From: Herbidospora solisilvae
GTDB lineage: Bacteria; Actinomycetota; Actinomycetes; Streptosporangiales; Streptosporangiaceae
NCBI RefSeq assembly: GCF_009901565.1
Contig: NZ_WXEW01000017.1
Span: 1 to 61,473 of the forward strand
Direction: 5' to 3'
DNA length: 61,473 nt
Part shown: piece after piece, positions 35,155 to 43,952 of the stretch
How the letters are laid out: the number at the start of each line of letters is the position of its first letter
Position numbering within the stretch: the stretch's first letter is position 1
The notes under the pieces: model-generated
Database searches by the model: none
The model's input: only the letters and a program-made list of their open reading frames with translations
Told to the model about the DNA's origin: nothing
Translations under genes and position numbers: made by a program

Positions 35155-36294
35155 TCACTTCTTGACTATGCTGCCGGACCAGTTGCCGGCCGCGGCCTTG
35201 TAGACGTCGTACGTCTCGCCGTCGAAGTAGGGCGAGGTGATCTTGTCGATGCGGTCGTTGCCGTTGGAGTCGGCGAAGGCGCTGGTCACGCCGTTGACGT
35301 AGCCCAGACGGCGGGCGTTGCTGTACTTCAGCAACCACGGGCCGCCGTCGGCGCCCGGCGTCATCGAGCAGGTGATCGCGATCTGCTCCTCGATCTTGAG
35401 CCCCGCGTCGGTGACCTCACGGTTCGGCTTGCCGTAGCACCACTTCGGAGTGACTCCGGTGAACGCCTTGTTGCCGTCGGGGTGACGGGCGGCGGGGTAG
35501 CCGAAGGCGTACACCGCGCCGGCGCCGACCTTCTGGTTGTAGGCCAGGCCCTGGCCGCCGACGTTGTCGCCGAGGCGGCCGGCGTCCTTGACGGTGAGGA
35601 TCCACCACTTGCCCTTGTCGCGCCACTTGACGCCGCCGTGGGCCTTGTACTGCTTCTCGGAGACGGCCCTGGTCGCCTCGAACTTCACGCCGTTGTAGAC
35701 CGTGACGAAGGCGTAGTCGCGGTCGTAGTCCTCGTAGACGTCGAAGTCGTAGTGGGTGAAGCCCTGCTTGGCGACGTACACACCCCAGGGGGCCTTGCCC
35801 TGGTAGTAGCCGGGGACGAAGATCCACTGGTCGAGCATGTGGTCGTTGTCGTCGGTGTCGAAGACGCAGTGCCCCGCGGTGGCGACCAGGTTCTTGTACT
35901 TGGCCTGGATGGAGCTCGCCGAGCACCAGTAGGTCTTGCCGTTCTTGCGGAAGAAGACCTTGCCCAGCGTCTTGGGGATGTTGATGTTCTTCGACTTGCC
36001 CGCCTGGCCGCCCGGCCCGGTCGGGGAGACGGTGCCCGCCTTGCCGTCGGCCGACGGGCCGCCCTTGGAGGAGAGCTTGGCCACCTTCGCGACCGTCTCG
36101 GCGTCGGGGCCCCACTGGGTGGCCGCCTTGAGCGCCTTGCTGTTGCTGCGGAACCAGAAGCCCGCGATGTTGTCGGCGTCTGCCACGGAGACCGTGGGTC
36201 CGTCGGCGGGCGAGGCGTTCGCCGGTAACGCCACCAGAACGGCGGATCCGGCTATGCCGGCGGTCACGAGACCCAGACGTGCGCGCTTGTCCAC
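35155..36294 (-). CDS. array member A: secreted chymotrypsin-fold protein, catalytic Ser replaced by Asp
   Basis: 379 residues from GTG 36294 (AAGGAGG 6 bases before), with a signal peptide cut near ANA-SPAD. The V8/S1-like trypsin fold is recognisable: ATAGHC (His142), DRDYAFV (Asp193), and GADGGPW, where the nucleophile position is Asp316 rather than Ser. Both Cys pairs are kept (Cys124/144 and Cys286/309). The oxyanion-hole glycines and Pro are intact, so a single change seems to have removed catalysis. The insert between VTVYNG and DAGRLGDN is medium length (~34 residues). Last gene of the ten-member array, with its own CRP-type site upstream. Confidence 0.9.
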   Translation of the reverse strand: MDKRARLGLVTAGIAGSAVLVALPANASPADGPTVSVADADNIAGFWFRSNSKALKAATQWGPDAETVAKVAKLSSKGGPSADGKAGTVSPTGPGGQAGKSKNINIPKTLGKVFFRKNGKTYWCSASSIQAKYKNLVATAGHCVFDTDDNDHMLDQWIFVPGYYQGKAPWGVYVAKQGFTHYDFDVYEDYDRDYAFVTVYNGVKFEATRAVSEKQYKAHGGVKWRDKGKWWILTVKDAGRLGDNVGGQGLAYNQKVGAGAVYAFGYPAARHPDGNKAFTGVTPKWCYGKPNREVTDAGLKIEEQIAITCSMTPGADGGPWLLKYSNARRLGYVNGVTSAFADSNGNDRIDKITSPYFDGETYDVYKAAAGNWSGSIVKK

Positions 36295-36379
36295 GTGAAC
36301 CCTCCTTTTCCTCCCGTTGCGGATGTGGATCTCGCAGATGACTAACCGTGAGACCGAAAACAAACGGGAGGAAAAGGAA

Positions 36380-36395
36380 TGTGACCTAAGTCACA
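36380..36395. promoter_or_regulatory. CRP-type site upstream of member A
   Basis: TGTGA-CCTAAG-TCACA, perfect arms, 85 bases upstream of the member A start and only 6 bases beyond the member B stop codon. It follows actinobacterial CRP consensus. No separate terminator is seen for member B. Confidence 0.75.
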
Positions 36396-36401
36396 CAGGA
36401 A

Positions 36402-37487
36402 CTACTTGGTTTCCGTGAGCCCGAGCGTGCCGTCCTTCTTGACGATCGAGCCCGACCACAGCGGGGCCGCGGTCTTGTAGACCGCGTAGGTCTCGCCGTC
36501 GAAGTAGGGCGAGGTGATCAGGTCGCTGCGGTTGTTGCCGTCGGTGTCGCCGCCGAGGCTGCTCACGCCGTTCAGGTAGCCCTTGCGAGCCGTGCTGCTG
36601 TACTTGATGATCCACGGGCCGCCGGAGGAGCCGCCGGTCATCGAGCAGCGGATGGCCTGGTGCTCCTCGGCCTTCACGCTCTTCTCCGCGACGGGGTAGA
36701 CCGGCTTGCCATAGCACCACTTCATGGTGGAACCGGTGTAGGTGTAGTCGCCGTCGGGGTGGGCCGCGGTCGGGTAGCCGAACACGAAGACGTTCTGGCC
36801 GACCTTCTGGTTGTACGCGAAGCCCAGCCCGCCGACGTTGTCGCCCAGGCGCCCGAGGTCCTTCCACTTGCCCTCCGACCACGTGATGCCGTTGTAGACG
36901 GTCACGAAGGCGAAGTCGCGGTCGATGTCCTCGTAGACGCTGAAGTCGTGGTGGGTGTAGGCCGTCTTGCCGACGTACACACCCCAGGGGGCCTTGCCCT
37001 GGTAGTAGCCCGGGATGAACACCCAGTGGCCGAGGACGGAGGCGTTGCCCTCCAGGTCGTAGGCGCAGTGCCCGGCGGTCGCCACGAGGTTCTTGTACGC
37101 CGACTGGATCGACGACGCAGAACACGAGTAGAGGGAGTCTCCGACGGTGAAGAACACGCGGCCGGCGCTCTTGGGCAGGTTGACGTTCTTGGTCGTCGTC
37201 GTGGGCTTGGCCTCGTCGCCGATGGCGGGCACCACACCCGGCTTGCCGTCGGCGGCCGGACCGCCGGTGGAGACGTGCTTGGGGACCTTGGCGTGCTCCA
37301 GGCCGTAGGGGGCGGCGGCCTTGAGGTTCTTGCCGCCGTCGGCGGTCCAGAACTCCAGGGTGTCGGCGGCCGCTGCGGGCGTCGCCATCTTGGCGGACTG
37401 GCCCACCTTGGGGGCCGCGTGCGCCGGTACCGCTAAGGAGGCGGCCACGAGGCCGGCCACGCCGACGGGAAGGAGGATGCGCTTCAC
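36402..37487 (-). CDS. array member B: secreted trypsin-like serine peptidase, intact triad
   Basis: 361 residues from GTG 37487. Signal peptide ends near AHA-APKV. Triad His140 (VATAGHC), Asp191 (DRDFAFV), Ser288 (GGSSGGPW); Cys pairs 122/141 and 258/281. The insert before GRLGDNVGG is very short (~10 residues). It is expected to be an active V8/S1-type endopeptidase; specificity is unknown. A propeptide of ~80 residues with HVSTGGPAADGKPG precedes the conserved KNVNLPKSAGRVFF start of the protease domain. It has no CRP-type site upstream. Confidence 0.92.
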   Translation of the reverse strand: MKRILLPVGVAGLVAASLAVPAHAAPKVGQSAKMATPAAAADTLEFWTADGGKNLKAAAPYGLEHAKVPKHVSTGGPAADGKPGVVPAIGDEAKPTTTTKNVNLPKSAGRVFFTVGDSLYSCSASSIQSAYKNLVATAGHCAYDLEGNASVLGHWVFIPGYYQGKAPWGVYVGKTAYTHHDFSVYEDIDRDFAFVTVYNGITWSEGKWKDLGRLGDNVGGLGFAYNQKVGQNVFVFGYPTAAHPDGDYTYTGSTMKWCYGKPVYPVAEKSVKAEEHQAIRCSMTGGSSGGPWIIKYSSTARKGYLNGVSSLGGDTDGNNRSDLITSPYFDGETYAVYKTAAPLWSGSIVKKDGTLGLTETK

Positions 37488-37605
37488 AGGGGGTTCGCTC
37501 CTTGCGATTGGCGTGAGACGCCTCTTGCGTCTCATGCGCCAGAAAGGGATAGCCAGAAACTTACATGACTCTGGCAACTCCGCTAAAGAACACATAAAAA
37601 ACGAA

Positions 37606-37630
37606 AAAGCCCGGCTGGTTGCCGGGCTTT
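37606..37630 (-). terminator. terminator of member C
   Basis: A 10-bp stem AAAGCCCGGC / GCCGGGCTTT with loop TGGTT, 22 bases after the member C stop. On the minus strand it ends in a run of A/T (TTTTTCG). Confidence 0.85.
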
Positions 37631-37651
37631 CTCATTGGTCAAGCGGATCGA

Positions 37652-38863
37652 CTAGGCGATCGAGCCGGTCCACAGGTTCGCGGCGGCCTTGTAGACACCG
37701 TAGGTCTCACCGTCGAAGTAGGACGAGAGCGAGGTGTCGATGCGCTTGTTGCCGTCGGAGTCGGAGACGCCGATGGTCACGCCGTTCAGGTAGCCGAGAC
37801 GGCGGGTGTTCTTGTACTGCGCCAGCCACGCCGAGCCGAGCGAGCCCTGGCCGGTGAAGGACGACTTGACGCCCAGCAGCTCCTCGCCCTTGATGGCCGA
37901 GGCCTTGGCGGCGAAGGTCTTGCCGTAGCTCCACTTGAGGGTCTTGCCGCTGTAGGCGGCGTTGCCGTCCGGGTGCGAGCCGCTCGGGTAGCCGAAGACG
38001 TAGACCGACTGGCCGACCTTCTGGTTGTACGCGAAGCCCTGGCCGCCGACGTTGTCACCGAGGCGACCGGCGTCCTTGAACTTCCACACGAAGTACTTCG
38101 TGACGTCCTTGCCGTCGACCTTCTCGGTCTTCGTCCGGGTGAGGAAGCCGCCACCGTTCTTCTGGTACGCGTCGTACTCGGCCTTCGTGATCTCGGCGGG
38201 CGCACCCTGGCCGAGCGCGATGCCGTTGTACACGTTGACGAACGCGTAGTTGCGGTCGCCGTCCTCGTAGACGTCGTAGTCGTAGTGGGTGAAGGCCTGC
38301 TTGCCGACGTACACGCCCCAGGGGGTCTTGCCCTGGTAGTAACCCGGCACGAACACCCAGTACTTCATGGTGGCGCTGTTGGTCTCGGTGTCGTAGACGC
38401 AGCTGCCGGCCGTGGCGACCAGGTTGCGGTAGGCCGACTGCACCGAGGTGGCGGTGCACCAGCGCGGCTTGACCGCGGTCAGCTTGCCGGTCCGCGGGTC
38501 GCGCACGACGTCGTCGGCGAAGAACACCTTGCCGGTGGTCTTGGGCAGGTTGACGTTCTTCGAGGTGCTGGTCGTCTTCTTCTCGTCGCCGATGGCGGGG
38601 ACGATGCCCGGCTTGGTGTCGGCCGAGGGGCCGCCGGACGAGACGTGCTTCGCCGGGACCGTGGTCTCGACGTTGTACGGCGTGGCGTTGATCAGGTTCG
38701 CGGCGCCTTCGGTCAGCCAGAGGGCGGCGATGTTCTTGGCCGCGATGCCCGTCGTCGCCAGGGGGTCCGAGGCGACGTCGCCGGCGGCGCTGGCGGGCTG
38801 GGTGACGAGAGCGGAGGCCAGCAGACCGGCCGCCACACCACCGAGGGCGAGAGTGCGCTTCAT
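37652..38863 (-). CDS. array member C: secreted pseudoprotease, all three triad residues replaced
   Basis: 403 residues. Signal peptide MKRTLALGG...ALVTQPASA with cleavage near ASA-AGDV, almost identical in C-F and G. His becomes Ser154 (ATAGSC), Asp becomes Asn205 (DRNYAFV), and Ser becomes Leu342 (GSLGSAW). The second Cys pair is gone (WSYG, VKSSF), while the first pair is kept. The rest of the fold (VPGYYQG, RLGDNVGGQG, FGYPSGSHPDG, YFDGETYGVYKAAA) is conserved, so the protein is maintained without catalysis. A ~49-residue insert lies at ~215-263. A CRP-type site lies 206 bases upstream. Confidence 0.92.
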   Translation of the reverse strand: MKRTLALGGVAAGLLASALVTQPASAAGDVASDPLATTGIAAKNIAALWLTEGAANLINATPYNVETTVPAKHVSSGGPSADTKPGIVPAIGDEKKTTSTSKNVNLPKTTGKVFFADDVVRDPRTGKLTAVKPRWCTATSVQSAYRNLVATAGSCVYDTETNSATMKYWVFVPGYYQGKTPWGVYVGKQAFTHYDYDVYEDGDRNYAFVNVYNGIALGQGAPAEITKAEYDAYQKNGGGFLTRTKTEKVDGKDVTKYFVWKFKDAGRLGDNVGGQGFAYNQKVGQSVYVFGYPSGSHPDGNAAYSGKTLKWSYGKTFAAKASAIKGEELLGVKSSFTGQGSLGSAWLAQYKNTRRLGYLNGVTIGVSDSDGNKRIDTSLSSYFDGETYGVYKAAANLWTGSIA

Positions 38864-39068
38864 AAGGGGGAACTCCTCTTGGTCTGTACGTGGGCCGCCT
38901 CTTGCGTCCCATGCGTCAGTAAAGGGGCAACCCGGAACTTACATGCCTGTTCGTCACACGCGGTAGCGAAACTGGGGCGTCCGAAACCACTCAGGATCCC
39001 GTGACATTTCCGTGACCTGTCAGACCCGAGGTCAGAGGTGGAGTCGGGTTGTTATCAACAGGTGATGA

Positions 39069-39084
39069 TGTGATGTAAATCACA
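39069..39084. promoter_or_regulatory. CRP-type site upstream of member C
   Basis: TGTGA-TGTAAA-TCACA, perfect. It is followed on the plus strand by a block near GTCGATGGCACCGA that recurs beside the sites of D-G. The 326-base gap 38864-39189 holds a ribosome-binding GAGGAG, the conserved leader block (38902-38919), this site and the terminator of member D; I see no further gene. Confidence 0.75.
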
Positions 39085-39151
39085 TGGAGTCGATGGCACC
39101 GATTCGGGAACCCGTGCGTCAAAGGGAACTTCGTTGGAACGGGCAAACGAA

Positions 39152-39175
39152 AAGGCCCGGCCGGAGCCGGGCCTT
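39152..39175 (-). terminator. terminator of member D
   Basis: A 10-bp stem AAGGCCCGGC / GCCGGGCCTT with loop CGGA, 15 bases after the member D stop. Confidence 0.85.
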
Positions 39176-39189
39176 CCCTTGGACGACCA

Positions 39190-40410
39190 CTACGCGATCG
39201 AACCGCTCCACAGGTTCGCCGCGGCCTTGTAGACGCCGTAGGCCTCGCCGTCGAAGTACGGGGAAACCGAGGTGTCGTAGCGCTTGTTGCCGTCGGTGTC
39301 GGAGACGCCGATGGTCACGCCGTTCAGGTAGCCCAGACGGCGAGCGCTCTTGTACTGCGCGATCCACGCGGAACCCAGGGCGCCCTCACCCGTGAAGGAG
39401 GACTTGACGCCGATGAGCTCCTCGGCCTTGATGGCCGAGGCCTTGGCCGCGAAGGTCTTGCCGTAGCTCCACTTCAGGGTCTTGCCGGTGAAGGCCTGGT
39501 TCCCGTCGGGGTGCTGGCCGCTCGGGTAGCCGAACACGTAGACGTTCTGGCCGACCTTCTGGTTGTAGGCGAAGCCCTGACCGCCGACGTTGTCGCCGAG
39601 GCGACCGGCGTCGGTGTACTTCCAGACGTAGTACTTGCCGTCCTTCTTCCAGTAGTACTTGTAGGTCTTGGCGACGGCCTCCGAGACCTCCTGGAAGGAC
39701 GCCAGGCCGTGGAGCTGCCACAACTTGTCGAAGTCGGCGAGGCCGTTCGCGGGCAGGGAGATGCCGTTGTAGACGGTGACGAACGCGTAGTTGCGGTCGC
39801 CGTCCTCGTAGACGTCGTAGTCGTAGTGGGTGAAGGCCTGCTTGCCGACGTACACGCCCCACGGAGCCTTGCCCTGGTAGTAACCCGGGACGAAGATCCA
39901 GTTCTCGAGCGTCGCCTTGTTGGTCTCCGTGTTGTAGACACAGCTGCCGGCGGTCGCGACGAGGTTGCGGTAGTTCGACTGGACCGACGTGGCGGTGCAC
40001 CAGTGCGGGTTCTTGGCGACCCACTTCGGCCACCAGGGGGTGCCCTTGTTCTCGAAGCCGTCGGAGAAGAACACCTTGCCGGTGGTCTTGGGCAGGTTGA
40101 CGTTCTTCGAGGTGCTGGTCGTCTTCTTCTCGTCGCCGATGGCGGGGACGACACCCGGCTTGGTGTCGGCCGTCGGGCCGCCGGTCGAGACGTGCTTGGA
40201 GACGACCTGGGTCTCCACGTCGTAGGGGGTCGCGTTGACCAGGTTGGCGGCGTTCTCCGCCAGCCACATGGCCGCGATGTTCTTGGCCGCGATGCCGGTC
40301 GTGGCCAGCGGGGTGCTGGCGACGTCGCCGGCGGCGGCGGCCGGCTGGGTGACGAGGGCGGAGGCCAGCAGGCCGGCCGCCACGCCACCGAGGGCGAGGG
40401 TGCGCTTCAT
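39190..40410 (-). CDS. array member D: secreted pseudoprotease, all three triad residues replaced
   Basis: 406 residues, start ATG 40410 with AAGGAG ahead. Same signal peptide as C, E and F. His becomes Ser156 (ATAGSC), Asp becomes Asn207 (DRNYAFV), Ser becomes Leu345 (GALGSAW); the second Cys pair is lost. Its insert (~217-266, rich in Tyr, Trp and Lys) shares little with those of its neighbours. It also has an additional aromatic loop near 116-135 (GTPWWPKW). Single-gene unit: terminator downstream, CRP-type site 266 bases upstream. Confidence 0.92.
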   Translation of the reverse strand: MKRTLALGGVAAGLLASALVTQPAAAAGDVASTPLATTGIAAKNIAAMWLAENAANLVNATPYDVETQVVSKHVSTGGPTADTKPGVVPAIGDEKKTTSTSKNVNLPKTTGKVFFSDGFENKGTPWWPKWVAKNPHWCTATSVQSNYRNLVATAGSCVYNTETNKATLENWIFVPGYYQGKAPWGVYVGKQAFTHYDYDVYEDGDRNYAFVTVYNGISLPANGLADFDKLWQLHGLASFQEVSEAVAKTYKYYWKKDGKYYVWKYTDAGRLGDNVGGQGFAYNQKVGQNVYVFGYPSGQHPDGNQAFTGKTLKWSYGKTFAAKASAIKAEELIGVKSSFTGEGALGSAWIAQYKSARRLGYLNGVTIGVSDTDGNKRYDTSVSPYFDGEAYGVYKAAANLWSGSIA

Positions 40411-40676
40411 GAGGGAACTCCTTGGTCTGTACGTGGGCCGCGTCCTGCGTCCCATACGTCAGGAAAGGGATGTTCCGGAGGTTACTCCTGCGATCTTGCG
40501 CGCCTGAAGTGGCGTCTGGGCACCTCAGGGGCCCGTGATGTGCCCGTGATCTGGGCGACTCACAGTCGGGTCACGAGTCAATGACCCGCGGACGCGGAAA
40601 CTCCACGGCCACAGGGGTGCCGGGCTTGACGGTGATGGTTAACCCATGGTGAAGAAGTCGGACATAGGTCAACAAA

Positions 40677-40692
40677 TGTGACTTAAATCACA
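40677..40692. promoter_or_regulatory. CRP-type site upstream of member D
   Basis: TGTGA-CTTAAA-TCACA, perfect, followed by CGATCAATGGAACCGA. The 363-base gap 40411-40773 contains only the leader block (40445-40462), this site and the terminator of E; nothing else is recognisable. Confidence 0.75.
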
Positions 40693-40726
40693 CGCGATCA
40701 ATGGAACCGATGTCCGAGAACGGCAA

Positions 40727-40754
40727 AAGGCCCGGTCGTAAACGACCGGGCCTT
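40727..40754 (-). terminator. terminator of member E
   Basis: A 13-bp perfect stem AAGGCCCGGTCGT / ACGACCGGGCCTT with an AA loop, 20 bases after the member E stop. Confidence 0.88.
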
Positions 40755-40773
40755 CCGTCGAGCTGGTGACCGC

Positions 40774-41946
40774 TTAGGCGATCGAGCCGCTCCACAGGTT
40801 CGCAGCAGCCTTGTAGACGCCGAAGGTCTCACCGTCGAAGTACGGGGAAACCGAGGTGTCGTAGCGCTTGTTGCCGTCGGTGTCGGAGACGCCGATGGTC
40901 ACGCCGTTCAGGTAACCCAGACGACGAGCGCTCTTGTACTGCGAGATCCACGCGGAGCCCAGCGAGCCCTCACCGGTGAAGGAGGACTTCACGCCGATGA
41001 TCTCCTCGGCCTTGATGTCCGACGCCTTGGCGGCGAACGTCTTGCCGTAGGTCCACTTGAGGGTGTGACCGGAGTAGGCGTGGTTCCCGTCCGGGTGCGA
41101 GCCGCTCGGGTAGCCGAACACGTAGACGCTCTGGCCGACCTTCTGGTTGTAGGCGAGGCCCTGGCCCCCGACGTTGTCGCCCAGGCGACCAGCGTCGTTC
41201 CACCTCCAGATGTAGTACTTTCCGCCGTCGATGAAGCGGATGTCGTACTGCAGCCACAGTTCCTTCGAGACTTCGACCAGGCCGCCAAGGTCCTTGAGGG
41301 TCTTGACGTCCTTGAGGCCGCCGTGGGGCAGCTTCAGGCCGTTGTACACGGTGACGAACGCGTAGTTGCGGTCGCCGTCCTCGTACACGTCGAAGTCGTA
41401 GTGCGTGAACGCCTGCTTGCCGACGTAGATGCCCCACGGGGTCTTGCCCTGGTAGTAACCGGGGACGAAGACCCACTTGTCCAGGGTCGCCTTGTTGTTC
41501 ACGACGTCGTAGACGCAGTGACCGGCGGTCGCGACGAGGTTCTTGTACGCGGCCTGGACCGAGGTGGCGGTGCACCAGTGCGACTTCTTGTCAGCGCCGA
41601 TGAAGAACACCTTGCCCGTGGTCTTGGGCAGGTTGACGTTCTTCGAGGTGCTGGTGACCTTCTTCTCGTCACCGATGGCGGGGACGATGCCCGGCTTGGT
41701 GTCGGCGGTCGGGCCACCAGTCGAGACGTGCTTCCCGACGACCTGGGTCTCCACGTCGTAGGGGGTCGCGCCCTTCAGCTGGGCCATGTTCTCGGCCCAC
41801 CAGAAGGCAGCGATGTTCTTGGCCGCGATGCCGGTGTTGGCCAGCGGGGTGCTGACGACGTCACCGGCGGCGGAAGCCGGCTGGGTGACGAGAGCGGAGG
41901 CCAGCAGGCCCGCCGCCACGCCACCGAGGGCGAGAGTGCGCTTCAT
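40774..41946 (-). CDS. array member E: secreted pseudoprotease, only the catalytic His kept
   Basis: 390 residues, start ATG 41946. His143 is kept (ATAGHC), but Asp is Asn194 and Ser is Leu329 (GSLGSAW); the second Cys pair is lost (WTYG, VKSSF). Between residues 61 and 203 it differs from member F at only three positions by direct count, yet the insert at 204-250 (47 residues) differs from the 69-residue insert of F in length and in most of its sequence. E and F are therefore recent duplicates or gene-converted, with a diversified insert. Terminator downstream, CRP-type site upstream. Confidence 0.92.
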   Translation of the reverse strand: MKRTLALGGVAAGLLASALVTQPASAAGDVVSTPLANTGIAAKNIAAFWWAENMAQLKGATPYDVETQVVGKHVSTGGPTADTKPGIVPAIGDEKKVTSTSKNVNLPKTTGKVFFIGADKKSHWCTATSVQAAYKNLVATAGHCVYDVVNNKATLDKWVFVPGYYQGKTPWGIYVGKQAFTHYDFDVYEDGDRNYAFVTVYNGLKLPHGGLKDVKTLKDLGGLVEVSKELWLQYDIRFIDGGKYYIWRWNDAGRLGDNVGGQGLAYNQKVGQSVYVFGYPSGSHPDGNHAYSGHTLKWTYGKTFAAKASDIKAEEIIGVKSSFTGEGSLGSAWISQYKSARRLGYLNGVTIGVSDTDGNKRYDTSVSPYFDGETFGVYKAAANLWSGSIA

Positions 41947-41980
41947 GGGGGAACTCCTTGGTCTGTACGTGGGCCGCGTC

Positions 41981-41998
41981 TTGCGTCCCATGCGTCAG
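41981..41998 (-). repeat. conserved leader block of the peptidase array
   Basis: On the plus strand TTGCGTCCCATGCGTCAG lies 35 bases before the member E start, embedded in a longer conserved leader (GTCTGTACGTGGGCCGC ahead, AAAGGG after). Equivalent blocks: B 37525-37542, C 38902-38919, D 40445-40462, F 43619-43636, and a more diverged one before J at 49172-49189. Member G keeps only the distal part (CCATGCGTTGGTAAAGGGA). It may be an operator, a promoter element or a 5' UTR structure; I cannot tell which. Confidence 0.7.
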
Positions 41999-42221
41999 GA
42001 AAGGGATGAGTGGACCTTACAGCCGATCTTGGGTGTGTCCGTAGCGATACCTGAGGTTCGCGGAGGCTTCTGAGTCGCCGAGATCTTTTCGTGACTGGGA
42101 TTACTCAAAGTTGACAGGCTTGTAAGGATTGACGCCCGGACAGAAGCGCAGTTCGGAATGTCCTTGACTCGCCTACTGCGGGCGCGAAGGAAACCACAGG
42201 GTTCTGTGAAGATCCTGGGAA

Positions 42222-42237
42222 TGTGATGTAAATCACT
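42222..42237. promoter_or_regulatory. CRP-type site upstream of member E
   Basis: TGTGA-TGTAAA-TCACT, one mismatch in the second arm, followed by CGCGATCAATGGAACCGA as beside D. The 400-base gap 41947-42346 holds the leader block, this site and the F terminator; no ORF there is convincing. Confidence 0.7.
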
Positions 42238-42300
42238 CGCGATCAATGGAACCGATCCGCGAGTGACTCCATCCTTTGCTGGAACGCGCAAAAACGACAA

Positions 42301-42329
42301 AAGACCCGATCGTAACGATCGGGTCTTTC
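42301..42329 (-). terminator. terminator of member F
   Basis: A 14-bp stem AAAGACCCGATCGT / ACGATCGGGTCTTT, 18 bases after the member F stop. Confidence 0.88.
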
Positions 42330-42346
42330 GTCGAGCTGGTGACCGC

Positions 42347-43585
42347 TTAGGCGATCGAGCCGCTCCACAGGTTCGCAGCAGCCTTGTAGACGCCGAAGGT
42401 CTCACCGTCGAAGTACGGGGAAACCGAGGTGTCGTAGCGCTTGTTGCCGTCGGTGTCGGAGACGCCGATGGTCACGCCGTTCAGGTAGCCCAGACGACGA
42501 GCGCTCTTGTACTGCGCGATCCACGCGGAACCGAGCGAGCCCTCACCGGTGAAGGACGACTTGATGCCGATGATCTCCTCGGCCTTGATGTCCGAGGCCT
42601 TCGCCGCGAAGGTCTTGCCGTAGCTCCACTTGAGCGTGTGGCCCGAGTAGGCGTGGTTGCCGTCCGGGTGCTTGCCGCTCGGGTAGCCGAAGACGTAGAC
42701 CGACTGGCCGATCTTCTGGTTGTAGGCGAGGCCCTGGCCGCCGACGTTGTCACCGAGGCGACCGGCGTCGACGAACTTCCAGACGAAGTAGTGCCAGTTG
42801 CCCTTCCAGTCCTTGACCTTGGCCGTGTCGCCGATGAAGGTGTCGAAGCCGAAGTAGTCGTCGTAGACGTCCTTGGAGACCTCGACCCAGCCGCCCAGGT
42901 CCTCCCAGCCGTCGCCGCCGGTGTAGCCCTTGGGCACGTGCTTACCGAAAGCGGGGCCGTCGTGCGGGGCCTTCAGGCCGTTGTACACGGTGACGAACGC
43001 GTAGTTGCGGTCGCCGTCCTCGTACACGTCGAAGTCGTAGTGGGTGAAGGCCTGCTTACCCACGTAGATGCCCCACGGGGTCTTGCCCTGGTAGTAGCCC
43101 GGGACGAAGACCCACTTGTCGAGGGTCGCCTTGTTGTTCACGACGTCGTAGACGCAGTGACCGGCGGTCGCGACGAGGTTCTTGTACGCGGCCTGCACGG
43201 AGGTGGCGGTGCACCAGTGCGGCTTGTGGTCGGCGCCGATGAAGAACACCTTGCCCGTGGTCTTGGGCAGGTTGACGTTCTTCGAGACGCTGGTGACCTT
43301 CTTCTCGTCACCAATGGCGGGAACGATCCCGGGCTTGGTGTCGGCGGTGGGACCGCCGGTCGAGACGTGCTTCCCGACGACCTGGGTCTCCACGTCGTAG
43401 GGGGTCGCGCCCACGAGGTTGGCGGCCTTGTTGGCGTACCAGTAGGCGACGATGTTCTTCGCCGCGATGCCGGTCGAGGCCAGCGGGGTGCTGGCCACGT
43501 CACCGGCGGCGGCAGCCGGCTGGGTGACGATAGCGGAGGCCAGCAGGCCCGCCGCCACGCCACCGAGGGCGAGAGTGCGCTTCAT
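42347..43585 (-). CDS. array member F: secreted pseudoprotease, only the catalytic His kept, longest insert
   Basis: 412 residues, ATG 43585. His143 kept; Asp is Asn194, Ser is Leu351 (GSLGSAW); second Cys pair lost (WSYG, IKSSF). The insert spans 204-272 and is the longest in the array: it contains PKGYTGGDGWEDLGG and ends in an aromatic strand (WHYFVWKF). The remainder is nearly identical to E. Signal peptide as in C-E. Confidence 0.92.
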   Translation of the reverse strand: MKRTLALGGVAAGLLASAIVTQPAAAAGDVASTPLASTGIAAKNIVAYWYANKAANLVGATPYDVETQVVGKHVSTGGPTADTKPGIVPAIGDEKKVTSVSKNVNLPKTTGKVFFIGADHKPHWCTATSVQAAYKNLVATAGHCVYDVVNNKATLDKWVFVPGYYQGKTPWGIYVGKQAFTHYDFDVYEDGDRNYAFVTVYNGLKAPHDGPAFGKHVPKGYTGGDGWEDLGGWVEVSKDVYDDYFGFDTFIGDTAKVKDWKGNWHYFVWKFVDAGRLGDNVGGQGLAYNQKIGQSVYVFGYPSGKHPDGNHAYSGHTLKWSYGKTFAAKASDIKAEEIIGIKSSFTGEGSLGSAWIAQYKSARRLGYLNGVTIGVSDTDGNKRYDTSVSPYFDGETFGVYKAAANLWSGSIA

Positions 43586-43848
43586 GGGGGAACTCCTTGG
43601 TCTGTACGTGGGCCGCAGCTGCGTCCCATGCGTCAGGAAAGGGATGGCTGGACCCTACAGCCGTGATTTCTGCGGCTGAAGGGGCGATTGATCACTCTCG
43701 GTTACGGAGATTCCCTCGTTATGTGGTCCACTCGGCGTTGACAGAGGTGTCAATGACGCCGGAGGGACGGAAGCGCAGCTCTGGCGCCAGAGGGGTGTTT
43801 CGAGTGGATGGCGTAGCCAACCACAGGAGTCTGGGAAGACTCTGGGAA

Positions 43849-43864
43849 TGTGATGTAAATCACA
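43849..43864. promoter_or_regulatory. CRP-type site upstream of member F
   Basis: TGTGA-TGTAAA-TCACA, perfect, followed by TGAGATCAATGGAACC. The 367-base gap 43586-43952 also contains an inverted repeat TTGACAGAGGTGTCAA (43739-43754), the leader block and the G terminator; no gene is apparent. Confidence 0.75.
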
Positions 43865-43896
43865 TGAGATCAATGGAACCTGGCGCGAACGGCAAA

Positions 43897-43918
43897 GGCC
43901 CGGCCGATCGGCCGGGCC
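43897..43918 (-). terminator. terminator of member G
   Basis: A self-complementary stem GGCCCGGCCGATCGGCCGGGCC, 34 bases after the member G stop. Confidence 0.8.
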
Positions 43919-43952
43919 CCGCAGATGTTCGATCTTGACTAATCGATCTTGA

